From: Halopenitus sp041821145
GTDB lineage: Archaea; Halobacteriota; Halobacteria; Halobacteriales; Haloferacaceae
DNA: 64,000 nt
Reading direction: 5' to 3'
Assembly (NCBI RefSeq): GCF_041821145.1
Contig: NZ_JBGUBC010000006.1
Coordinates: forward strand, 62,001 to 126,000
The notes under the pieces are model-generated. The model was not told where the DNA came from, searched no databases, and worked only from the letters and a program-made list of their open reading frames with translations. The position numbers were made by a program, and so were the translations under genes. This document shows, in pieces, positions 26,898-34,791 of the stretch (within the stretch, counting starts at the first letter, position 1; each line of letters starts with the position of its first letter).

Positions 26898-29601
26898 ACA
26901 CGACGAGTACGAATACGTCACCAACGACATCGAGGCGCTGATCGAGGACACGGATCTCCCGCTACGCCTCAGGAAACGACTCTACGAGACCATCGACGAG
27001 AAGGCCGACGAACACGGCGGAATCACCACCGAACAGGCCAACGACATCATCACCGGCGTCGAGAACCGCTATCTCGACACCCGCGTCGATCCCCTCGATC
27101 CGGTCGGAACGGTCTCGGCGCAGTCCATCGGGGAGCCGGGAACCCAGATGAGCGTTCCGTACGATGAGCGTGTCCTCGTTCGTCGTGACGGGGAGACGGA
27201 GATCACTGAGATAGGCTCGGTCGTCGACGATATCGTTGACTCCCGCGAGTCGCGGGCGTTCGGCGATCACGAGGTCACGATCGCCCCCGAAGGGCTGGAG
27301 ACACTGAGTCTTGGTGAGGACGAGCAGGTAACGTGGAAACAAGTCGAAGAGGTGAGCCGTCACGAAACGCCGGCTGAACTCCTTCGGTTCGAACTCGAAT
27401 CCGGACGGACGATCCGGGCAACCAAGTCGCACTCGTTCGTCACTCGACGCGAAAACGAAGTCGTTCCCGTCGCCGGTGAAAAACTCACGGAGGACGATTG
27501 GCTCCCCGTTGTGGCTTCTTTCGACGGCGAGAACACGACTGAGATCGATCTCCGTGAGTTCCTTCCATCGAACGACTACTGGTACACCTCCACCGTGACC
27601 GACGGTGGCGTCGAGGCCGTTCCCGGTGGAGAGGATCAGCTTCGTAACAAGCGGGACGCTCTCGAATGCGGTGAACTGGATGAGCACGCCGTGTATCCCG
27701 TCGACGGTACCGGTTCGCTTCCCGAGCGATTCCCGCTCGACGAGGAGACCGGCTTCTTCCTCGGTGCGTGGCTGGCGGACGGCTCGCTTACTGACGATTC
27801 CGTCTCGGTTTCGAACGTCGATCCCGCGCTCCAGAACCGGATCCGTGCGTTCGCGAATCGATTCGATCTGACGGTCAACGAATACGAGAACGACAGCGAA
27901 TCCGCCCAAGGCTCCGACATCCGAGTCAATGGGTCCATCCTCGCGGACTTCCTCCGTGAAGAATGTCTGGAAGAGGGGGCAAAAATCGTCCCCGGATTCG
28001 TGTTCGGTGCGAACGATGCATTCGTTCGCGGAACTCTTCGCGGATACTTCAGTGGCGACGGAATCGTCGATCGAAATTCCGTTCGGTCCAGTTCCACGAG
28101 TCACCGACTCACTGCCGGAATCGCTCTCCTGCTCGCGCGGATCGGCGTCCATGCCACGCTTGCAGAACAGAACGACTCGCGGACGCTCCGGATTCGAAAA
28201 AAGGACGTCAAGCAGTTCGCCGATCTCGTCGGTATGGTCGGCGAGCGTGGTGCGGAACTCTTCTCGCTCGCCGACGACGTGGATGCCGATGGTCCCGACG
28301 CGACTGATCAAATCCCGAACTTCGGTGATTCGCTCCGCGACGTTGCATCCGATGCAGGCATTTCGAGTCGCCACGTGAACGCAGCGTCTCAGCGACAGCG
28401 AATCGATCGGACACGTCTTGAAAGCCTCGTCGACGAAGCCGAAGCTGCCGGCGTTGACACCGACGCGCTCGATGTCCTTCGACAGGCTGTCGACGGCGAC
28501 GTCGTCTGGGATCGCATCGAGTCGATTGAGACGGTCACAAGCGACTACGAGTACGTCTACGACTTCTCCGTCGCGGGCCTTGAGACGTTCACCACTGCGG
28601 AGGGCGTCGTGACACACAACACGATGAATACCTTCCACTACGCGGGCGTCGCCGAGATCGACGTCACGCAGGGCCTCCCCCGTCTCATCGAGTTGGTGGA
28701 CGCCCGGAAGACGCCGGATACGCCGATGATGACGGTCCACCTCCAGGGCGAGTACGCCACCGACCGCGAGCGTGCTCACGAGGTCGTCTGGTCCATCGAG
28801 TCGACGAAGATACTCGCGCTCGGAGACGTCTCGACGAACGTTGCGGACATGATCGTTCGTATCGACCTGAACGACGAGACGCTCTTGGAGCGGTGGCCGA
28901 CCCACACCGACGCCACCGAGGTCGCGGAGATAATCTCGGAGACGATCGAGGATGCGCTTGGCGTCGACACCCGCCAGGCCGGCACCGTCATCGAGTTCGG
29001 TCCCAGTCAGCCGAGCTACCGAGAGCTCCTCCAGCTCGTCGAGCAGCTTCGCGAGGTCGTCTTCAAGGGTATCGAAGAGGTCGACCGCGTCGTCATCCGC
29101 AAGGAGCAACTCGACGACGGCAGCGAGGAGTTCGTCCTCTATACCGAGGGATCGGCCTTCGGCGACGTCCTCTCGATCGAGGGCGTGGACGACACGCGAA
29201 CCACGTGTAACAACATCCACGAGATCTATCGCAACCTCGGCGTCGAGGCGGCCCGCGAGGCCATCATCGACGAAACGATGAACACGCTCGAAGAGCAGGG
29301 GCTCGACGACGTGAACATCCGTCACCTGATGCTCGTCGCCGACATCATGACTAACAACGGCGAGATCGAGTCGATCGGCCGTCACGGCATTTCGGGTTCG
29401 AAGGAATCGGTGCTCGCGCGCGCAGCCTTCGAGGTGACCGTCAATCACCTGCTCGATGCGGCCGTTCACGGCGAGTACGACGAACTCGACGGCGTCATCG
29501 AGAACGTCATCGCCGGCAAGCCGGTCGCCGTTGGTACCGGCGACGTCGACCTCCGGATGGGATCGCGGTCGGAAAGCGGCTCGAACCGGGCTGACGACTG
29601 A
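26890..29601 (+). CDS. rpoA2: RNA polymerase subunit A'' precursor containing an intein
   Basis: The reading frame encodes 903 residues, whereas A'' normally has about 400. Residues 1-87 and 578-903 are A'' (the first ending QSIGEPGTQM, the second beginning TMNTFHYAG). Residues 88-577 are an intein that must be spliced out, leaving a 413-residue A''. The extein includes the trigger loop and the C-terminal jaw/cleft regions (RDNGEIESIG-like MTNNGEIESIGRHG near the end). The gene overlaps rpoA1 at its start and nusA by one nucleotide at its end. The intein interrupts the trigger-loop sequence, so unspliced precursor should be inactive (inference). Confidence 0.97.
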   Translation: MTEHDEYEYVTNDIEALIEDTDLPLRLRKRLYETIDEKADEHGGITTEQANDIITGVENRYLDTRVDPLDPVGTVSAQSIGEPGTQMSVPYDERVLVRRDGETEITEIGSVVDDIVDSRESRAFGDHEVTIAPEGLETLSLGEDEQVTWKQVEEVSRHETPAELLRFELESGRTIRATKSHSFVTRRENEVVPVAGEKLTEDDWLPVVASFDGENTTEIDLREFLPSNDYWYTSTVTDGGVEAVPGGEDQLRNKRDALECGELDEHAVYPVDGTGSLPERFPLDEETGFFLGAWLADGSLTDDSVSVSNVDPALQNRIRAFANRFDLTVNEYENDSESAQGSDIRVNGSILADFLREECLEEGAKIVPGFVFGANDAFVRGTLRGYFSGDGIVDRNSVRSSSTSHRLTAGIALLLARIGVHATLAEQNDSRTLRIRKKDVKQFADLVGMVGERGAELFSLADDVDADGPDATDQIPNFGDSLRDVASDAGISSRHVNAASQRQRIDRTRLESLVDEAEAAGVDTDALDVLRQAVDGDVVWDRIESIETVTSDYEYVYDFSVAGLETFTTAEGVVTHNTMNTFHYAGVAEIDVTQGLPRLIELVDARKTPDTPMMTVHLQGEYATDRERAHEVVWSIESTKILALGDVSTNVADMIVRIDLNDETLLERWPTHTDATEVAEIISETIEDALGVDTRQAGTVIEFGPSQPSYRELLQLVEQLREVVFKGIEEVDRVVIRKEQLDDGSEEFVLYTEGSAFGDVLSIEGVDDTRTTCNNIHEIYRNLGVEAAREAIIDETMNTLEEQGLDDVNIRHLMLVADIMTNNGEIESIGRHGISGSKESVLARAAFEVTVNHLLDAAVHGEYDELDGVIENVIAGKPVAVGTGDVDLRMGSRSESGSNRADD
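27151..28620 (+). mobile_element. Intein with LAGLIDADG homing endonuclease in rpoA2
   Basis: This 490-residue in-frame insertion begins with Ser88 (SVPYDERVLV, block A) and ends with VVTHN before Thr578. The penultimate His and final Asn needed for cyclization are present, and +1 is Thr. Block B shows TKSH (residues 178-181, TxxH). Block F reads YDFSVAGLETFTT. Two endonuclease motifs are visible: FFLGAWLADG near residues 289-298 and LRGYFSGDG near 383-391, each with its acidic residue, so the nuclease may still be active. A serine nucleophile instead of cysteine at position 1 is a known minority class. Confidence 0.95.
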
Positions 29602-30020
29602 TGCGTGTCGAGCTCTCCGATGAGGCACGACGGTACATCGCTCGGTTCGACGAACTCACCGACGTGACCCCGATCGACTGCCTCGTGGAGGGCGATCGGC
29701 TCGTGTTTCTCGTCCCCGCCGGCGAGATGGCCGCGGCGATCGGCCAGGCGGGCGACACTGTAGCGCGGGTCGAAGAGCGGCTCGGAATGTCGATCGAACT
29801 CGTCGAGAACGCGGACACCCCCGAGGCGTTCGTCGCGAACGCGCTCGCGCCCGCGGCCGTCCGAGCAGTAACGATCTCAGAGCAGAACGACCGGGTGGCC
29901 TACGTCGAGGTGGCCGATGCCGATCGTGGCGTCGCGATCGGCTCGTCGGGACGGACCATCGAGACCGCACGGACGCTTGCAGCCCGCCACCACGACGTTG
30001 ACGACATCCAGTTGACCTGA
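29601..30020 (+). CDS. nusA: NusA-like transcription factor (two KH domains)
   Basis: This 139-residue archaeal NusA-like protein consists of two KH domains without the S1 and C-terminal parts of bacterial NusA. The first KH loop is AAAIGQAGDTVARVE and the second GVAIGSSGRTIETAR; both carry the GxxG signature. It binds RNA and is usually encoded directly after rpoA2, as here, with a one-nucleotide overlap (TGATG). In many haloarchaea rps12 and rps7 follow next, but here a Usp gene follows after about 110 bp. Confidence 0.93.
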   Translation: MRVELSDEARRYIARFDELTDVTPIDCLVEGDRLVFLVPAGEMAAAIGQAGDTVARVEERLGMSIELVENADTPEAFVANALAPAAVRAVTISEQNDRVAYVEVADADRGVAIGSSGRTIETARTLAARHHDVDDIQLT

Positions 30021-30132
30021 GACGCACTGGGCTCGGGGCTCAGCCTCGTTGCCGCGGTCGATCGCGATGGCACGATCGGTATCGGATGTCCCGACCGATC
30101 GGTTTTAACTATCCCTGTGTCTACTCGGATTC

Positions 30133-30594
30133 ATGGGCATCGATACCATTCTGCTCGCAGTCGGCGCGGACAACGACGAACGGATCCGTCGAATCGGTAC
30201 TGAGACCGCGGATGTCGCCGGCCCCTGTGGGGCTGACGTCGTCTTGGCACACGTCTATACTGAAGAGGAATTTGACCGGAGCCGAGAACGTCTCAACATC
30301 GATCCTGACAGCGAGGAGTCGACTCCCGACCACGTTGCAGGTCGTCACGCTTCGATCCGCGATCTCGAAGACCGGATGGAGGAAGACGACATCGCGACTC
30401 ACGTTCGGGGCATTGTCGGGGATCGTGGGCAATCGATCGTCGAACTCGCCGAGGAGTTCGAGGCGGACCGTGTCATCGTCGGCGGGCGAAAACGGTCCCC
30501 GACCGGCAAGGCCGTCTTCGGCAGCCTCGCCCAGGAGGTCATGCTCTCTGCGCCGTGTCCGGTCACGTTCGTCCGCGAGGACCTTCTGGAGTGA
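30133..30594 (+). CDS. Universal stress protein UspA family
   Basis: This 153-residue single Usp domain begins with the strand TILLAVGADN and ends with VIVGGRKRSPTGKAVFGSLAQEVML and a CPVTFVRED strand. The G-x2-x-G-x(9)-G/S nucleotide-binding pattern is readable in GGRKRSPTGKAVFGS, so it may bind ATP. Such proteins accumulate under stress; individual roles are rarely known. A TTTTAAC promoter-like box about 30 nt upstream fits a leaderless start at 30133. It is not part of the polymerase operon by spacing. Confidence 0.88.
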   Translation: MGIDTILLAVGADNDERIRRIGTETADVAGPCGADVVLAHVYTEEEFDRSRERLNIDPDSEESTPDHVAGRHASIRDLEDRMEEDDIATHVRGIVGDRGQSIVELAEEFEADRVIVGGRKRSPTGKAVFGSLAQEVMLSAPCPVTFVREDLLE

Positions 30595-30693
30595 TCGGCG
30601 TCTGAATCCCGGTCGTGCGGGGTTCGCCGGCAATTCACATACGGAAGCGAGGATCACCGCCATTGATGTGCCGCCGGACCTGCCTTCCGGGTG

Positions 30694-31659
30694 ATGTATT
30701 ACGTGGGCGTTGACCTCGGGGCCACGAACGTCCGTGCGGTCGTCGGTGACGGAACGGCGACGATCCTCGGCACTGGGGAGACGGGAACGCCGCGCGGACC
30801 GACCGGGATCGCGGTCACCGAGGCCGTCCTCTCGGTGATCCGTGAGGCGTGTTCGAACGCGGGAGTCGACCCTGGCGACGTCGAGGCGGCCGGGATCGCA
30901 TCGATCGGACCTCTCGATCTGGCCGCCGGGGCCGTCGAGAACCCGGCGAATCTTCCGAGTTCGATCGACACTATTCCCCTTACCGGTCCGATCTCGGAGT
31001 TGTTGGGGACCGATCAGGTTCACCTTCACAACGATACGAACGCGGGCGTCATCGGCGAGCGATTCCACAGCGATCGCAACCCCGACGACATGGCCTACAT
31101 AACGATCTCGACGGGCATCGGCGCCGGCGTCGCGGTCGACGGAACCGTCCTCTCGGGATGGGACGGCAACGCTGGCGAGGTCGGCCATATGACGATCGAT
31201 CCCGAGGGAACGATGACCTGTGGATGCGGGCGCGCGGGCCACTGGGAGGCGTACTGTTCGGGGAGTAACGTGCCCGACTACGCGAGAACGCTCCACGAGC
31301 AGACCGCCAGCGAGACGGCGCTTCCGGTCGAGGATCCCGACTTTTCGGCAAAGGACGTCTTCGAGTATGCCGGCGAGGACGACTTCGCGGACCTCGTGAT
31401 CGACCGACTCGCACGCTGGAACGCGATCGGGGTGGCCAACGTCTGTCACGCCTACGCTCCGCTCGTCGTCTCAATCGGTGGTGCGGTCGCACTCAACAAT
31501 CCCGAACTCGTCGTCGATCCCGTCCGCGAGCAGCTGGCGGACCTCGTGTTCGTCAACGTTCCCGAGCTCCGCCTGACCGAACTCGGTGACGAGGTCGTCG
31601 TCAAGGGTGCGCTGGCAAGCGCGCTCACCGGCGGCACCGGCGACCGGTCGCGCGCGTAA
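30694..31659 (+). CDS. glk: ROK-family glucokinase
   Basis: The 321-residue sugar kinase starts at the ATG at 30694 (MYYVGVDLGATNVRA); a GTG immediately before is possible. The ATP phosphate loop is DLGATN, and the ROK zinc/substrate region reads GNAGEVGHM followed by CGCGRAGHWEAYCSG. The catalytic Asp lies in HLHNDTNAG. Haloarchaeal relatives phosphorylate glucose with ATP at the entry of the semi-phosphorylative Entner-Doudoroff route. One zinc ligand position is His rather than Cys in GRAGHWE, as in some ROK proteins. It stands alone between a Usp and a NifU-like gene. Confidence 0.85.
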   Translation: MYYVGVDLGATNVRAVVGDGTATILGTGETGTPRGPTGIAVTEAVLSVIREACSNAGVDPGDVEAAGIASIGPLDLAAGAVENPANLPSSIDTIPLTGPISELLGTDQVHLHNDTNAGVIGERFHSDRNPDDMAYITISTGIGAGVAVDGTVLSGWDGNAGEVGHMTIDPEGTMTCGCGRAGHWEAYCSGSNVPDYARTLHEQTASETALPVEDPDFSAKDVFEYAGEDDFADLVIDRLARWNAIGVANVCHAYAPLVVSIGGAVALNNPELVVDPVREQLADLVFVNVPELRLTELGDEVVVKGALASALTGGTGDRSRA

Positions 31660-31737
31660 CCCCGAATCGTTTCGTCCTTCCGACGTTTCCCCGATTCGAC
31701 CGCAAGGTTCCAGGGGTTCGGGCTCGAAACGGAGGTA

Positions 31738-32064
31738 ATGAGCGAGGAAACGCTTTCCGATCGGATCGAGACGTGGATGGTCGGACAGATGCCGATCATC
31801 CAGATGCACGGCGGGACGAGCGTCGTGCGCAAAGCCGATCCCGACACCGGCGAGGTCGTGATCGAACTCGGCGGCACCTGTTCCGGATGCGGTATCTCGA
31901 ACGTCACGGCCACGAACATCAAACGCGACCTCCTCTTGGAGTTCGAGGCCATAGAGGAGGTCGTCGTTCGCGTCCCCTCGTCGGGTGATTCGGGTGCGTC
32001 CACCGTCGAGGGCGGCCGTGGCGGCGATCTCCAGTACGGAAACGAATCTCCCGAACACCTCTGA
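31738..32064 (+). CDS. NifU C-terminal-like iron-sulfur protein
   Basis: This 108-residue protein has a NifU C-terminal fold in residues about 5-85, with the cluster-binding motif GGTCSGCGIS (CxxC) near residue 48. The N-terminal HGGTSVVRKAD strand pair is also typical. NifU/Nfu domains carry or transfer Fe-S clusters to target proteins. The tail is acidic and low in complexity. It is encoded alone, so its clients are not indicated by context. Confidence 0.85.
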   Translation: MSEETLSDRIETWMVGQMPIIQMHGGTSVVRKADPDTGEVVIELGGTCSGCGISNVTATNIKRDLLLEFEAIEEVVVRVPSSGDSGASTVEGGRGGDLQYGNESPEHL

Positions 32065-32122
32065 TCATGAGACGGGACAGGCGTCGGACCGTGTATGCGA
32101 TCTCGCGTTCTCGTGAACGATC

Positions 32123-32950
32123 ATGACGCGACTGCGGGTGATGACGTACAACGTTCGCCTCGCGAACCCGGGCGACGGACACGATCGATGGCTGTTTCGT
32201 CGTGACGGCGTGACGTCGCTCGTTCGCTTTCACGCCCCCGACATCGTCGGCTTTCAGGAACCACGTGTCGGACAGCGTGAGGACCTCCGTGAGTCACTGT
32301 CCGAATATACGGTTCACGGTCGGGGCCGCCTTGAGGACGGCTCCGGCGAGGGCTGTCCGATCGCGGTTCGCTCCGACCGGTGGCAGGTTCGCGATCACGA
32401 CACCTTCTGGCTCTCGGAGACGCCGGAGCGTCCCGGACCCGGATGGGACGCCTCCCACCCGCGTATCGTGACGTGGGCCCGAATCGCTCCGACCGACACG
32501 GGTGCGCTCTCCGATCTCGATGCGGACGCACTCACCGTCTTCAACACCCACCTCGACCACCGCAGCGCCCGTGCTCGTCGGCGAGGCGCGGCGATGTTGG
32601 CCGATCGACTTGCGACGATCGCGGACGGGACTCCCGTCGTCGTGCTTGGCGATCTCAACTGCCGTTCCGACAGCAGGCCCTCCCGGATCCTGCGTGGAAA
32701 CGCCGATCGCGACTCCGACGTCGGCAAGCCGGCAGTTCCCCTCGTGGACGCCGTCGAATCGGCGCCGCTCCGACACGGCCCGACGACGAGTCTCACCGAC
32801 TTCCGGTCGCTGATCACCGATCGGCGGATCGACCACGTGCTAGTCTCCACGGAGATCGACGCCGAAGCGGCCGCGACGATCGCCGATCTCGACGATCGCG
32901 GTCGGTTCCCATCCGATCACCTTCCCGTGCTTGTGCGCCTGCGACTATGA
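32123..32950 (+). CDS. Endonuclease/exonuclease/phosphatase family protein
   Basis: This 275-residue EEP-fold hydrolase shows all catalytic blocks: MTYNVRLANPG (Asn), DIVGFQEPR (metal-binding Glu), NTHLDHRSARAR (His), VVLGDLNCR (Asp/Asn) and SDHLPVLV (Asp-His). Family members cut nucleic acid or hydrolyse phosphoesters of lipids and sugars. The sequence is of the small secreted-type class but has no signal peptide, so it acts inside the cell. Target unknown. It is convergent with the DUF1028 gene, whose stop is seven nucleotides away. Confidence 0.87.
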   Translation: MTRLRVMTYNVRLANPGDGHDRWLFRRDGVTSLVRFHAPDIVGFQEPRVGQREDLRESLSEYTVHGRGRLEDGSGEGCPIAVRSDRWQVRDHDTFWLSETPERPGPGWDASHPRIVTWARIAPTDTGALSDLDADALTVFNTHLDHRSARARRRGAAMLADRLATIADGTPVVVLGDLNCRSDSRPSRILRGNADRDSDVGKPAVPLVDAVESAPLRHGPTTSLTDFRSLITDRRIDHVLVSTEIDAEAAATIADLDDRGRFPSDHLPVLVRLRL

Positions 32951-32957
32951 GTTCGAA

Positions 32958-33641
32958 TCACTTGGCGGCATACCGCGCGAGGACCTCCTCGTAGCCCCGT
33001 TCTGCGTTCTCGTAGGTTTCTCGAAGGTCGTCGATCGGCGTCTCGGTGGCGTCGACCCGCAGGTCGTCATAATACGGTGTGACCGGGTCGTGTTCGCACG
33101 TCGAGGCGACGATCAATGCCGCGGATCCGACGGACAGGTCCGTCCGGGAATCACCGCCGGCCTCACGCCCTGCCGCGAGCGCATCGATGAGCCGGCTCGC
33201 AAGCGGTTCGGAGCTGTGGGCACTCGACTCGTAGGCTCGCAGTGCCCGTTCTATCACTGCTGGTCCGGCAAGGTGGGTTCCCGCAACGGTGACGTTTTCG
33301 CCCTCCCGATGTCCGGACCACTCCGGACAGTCACTCCCGGTGAACGCGAACGATCCGTCGGTGCCGACGCCGTGGACCTGGCGTCGATCGCGCGCCTCGT
33401 CGGCGCGCAACAGTCCGCCGATCGCGTCGTCGATCAGCAGTCCATCGGCGAGATACTTCATCGCTCGCTCCCCGAGTTCGGCGTCGACGTGCGATTGGAC
33501 CGCGATCGCCGCGTCCTCCGAGGCGAACGGACAGAGGCGCCCGACGCCGGGAAGCGGCGTCGTGACCGCGACGCCGAATCGGCGGTAGCGCTCGCCTGCT
33601 TCGTCGGAAAACGCCTCGCGGACGCAGACGCTGAAGGTCAC
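32958..33641 (-). CDS. DUF1028 family protein
   Basis: This 227-residue protein starts at a GTG at 33641 (reads VTFSVCVREAF). The frame is open much further, but upstream it overlaps the HMA/membrane gene out of phase. DUF1028 landmarks are the FGVAVTTPLPGVGRLCPF beginning, AIAVQSHVDAELGERAM, the HGVGTDGSFAFTGSDCPEW-like core, and the AGREAGGDSR glycine-rich helix before an LIVAST strand. The fold is Ntn-hydrolase-like and its function is unassigned. Its GTG overlaps the TGA of the upstream gene (GTGA), so the two are translationally coupled. Confidence 0.82.
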   Translation of the reverse strand: MTFSVCVREAFSDEAGERYRRFGVAVTTPLPGVGRLCPFASEDAAIAVQSHVDAELGERAMKYLADGLLIDDAIGGLLRADEARDRRQVHGVGTDGSFAFTGSDCPEWSGHREGENVTVAGTHLAGPAVIERALRAYESSAHSSEPLASRLIDALAAGREAGGDSRTDLSVGSAALIVASTCEHDPVTPYYDDLRVDATETPIDDLRETYENAERGYEEVLARYAAK

Positions 33642-34546
33642 GTTTCGGCCGTCGGCTCCGTCCGCGTCGCTTCGTTTTCGTTTGCGCCTCCGCAGTCCCT
33701 GCGGGATCGGGACCCGTCGGGGTCCGGCGTCGAGATGGAACCGGTCGTGCTCGCGGCGTCGAGCCCGAGCGCGTGCCGGAGGCTCAGCCACACGAGCACC
33801 GTCGCCACGACGATGTCGAACCGAACCGGAAGCGAGCGAGCGGCGAGATCCACGACGCCGATCGGACCCCCAAGCACGACGGCGACGCCGTGAAGGTAGG
33901 CCGGGACTGCGAGGCCGGCAGCTGCGAGTTCCGGAGTCGCGGTACCCGAACGCAGATCCGCCCACCCGTGATCGAGCATCGGTCCGCCGGCGAAGAACAA
34001 GACGATCCCGGAGAGGACCGCGATGTTGAGGTAGAATCCGAATCCGCCGGTCATCCCGAGGCCGGCACGGAGGTGTTCTGCGACCGCGGATCCGAGCAAC
34101 CACTCGTGGCGTGCGGGGTAGATGACGGTCGCGTAGGAGACGGCGGTCATCAATCCCGCCATGACTCCGGCGGCGACGCGCGCGTCCGCCCAATGTCTCG
34201 CCTGTCGGTTCCGGAAGGCCGAATCGCGGCTCTCGACGGGATGTCCGGCCGTCGCCAGCCGTGTTTCCAGCGTATCCGCCGTGACGGTCGATGCGTCGTA
34301 TCGAATGCCGACCGTGGCGGTTCCGTAGCTCGCGGTGGCAGCGTACACCCCGTCGATCGACTCGAGTGCCTCCTCGATGCGTCCCGGACAGCCGAGACAG
34401 TCGATCGATTCGATCTCGAAGACGGTTCGGTCCGCCTCCGGCGGGACCCGCGTGGTCGCCGGGGCGGTCGGCCCGTCTCGACGCTCACCCGCCGGCTCCC
34501 GACATCGGTCACATCGGTCACGTTCCCGGCCGTTCGTGTCGGTCAT
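33638..34546 (-). CDS. HMA domain plus membrane segment: P1B-ATPase stump
   Basis: The 302-residue protein has an N-terminal Cys-rich stretch (CDRCREP) and a heavy-metal-associated domain at about residues 42-105 with the IDCLGCPGR metal loop (CxxC). About four hydrophobic helices follow, including FYLNIAVLSGIVLFFAG and FDIVVATVLVWLSLRHALG. These match the first transmembrane helices of copper-type P1B ATPases. The actuator, phosphorylation (DKTGT) and nucleotide domains are missing; the frame ends in an acidic low-complexity tail. It could be a metal-binding membrane chaperone or a decayed transporter. Coupled to the DUF1028 gene. Confidence 0.75.
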   Translation of the reverse strand: MTDTNGRERDRCDRCREPAGERRDGPTAPATTRVPPEADRTVFEIESIDCLGCPGRIEEALESIDGVYAATASYGTATVGIRYDASTVTADTLETRLATAGHPVESRDSAFRNRQARHWADARVAAGVMAGLMTAVSYATVIYPARHEWLLGSAVAEHLRAGLGMTGGFGFYLNIAVLSGIVLFFAGGPMLDHGWADLRSGTATPELAAAGLAVPAYLHGVAVVLGGPIGVVDLAARSLPVRFDIVVATVLVWLSLRHALGLDAASTTGSISTPDPDGSRSRRDCGGANENEATRTEPTAET

Positions 34547-34791
34547 CGTTGTCTTCGTCTCCCGTCCGCATTGAGTCGGGGACGGATCATCAAACCATCG
34601 GCTCCGTTCGATCGGGTTCGGGATGAAACGAACCGACGGCGGTGTGATCGATCGGCGTTTCGCCGCTTCCGGAATCGTCGGGCTGTCGTCGATCTCCGGA
34701 CTGGAGTGTCTCGCGTGTCGTCCATCCCGTCGGCTCCGCTCTCGATGTTGGCAGTACGTTCCTCTCTCGGGAGTTCACCCTGATCGACCGC

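Noticed and set aside
26962..29628. An 888-codon open frame antisense to rpoA2
   Set aside because: It mirrors the rpoA2 codon pattern in GC-rich DNA, has no recognisable domain, and would span the intein and exteins alike.
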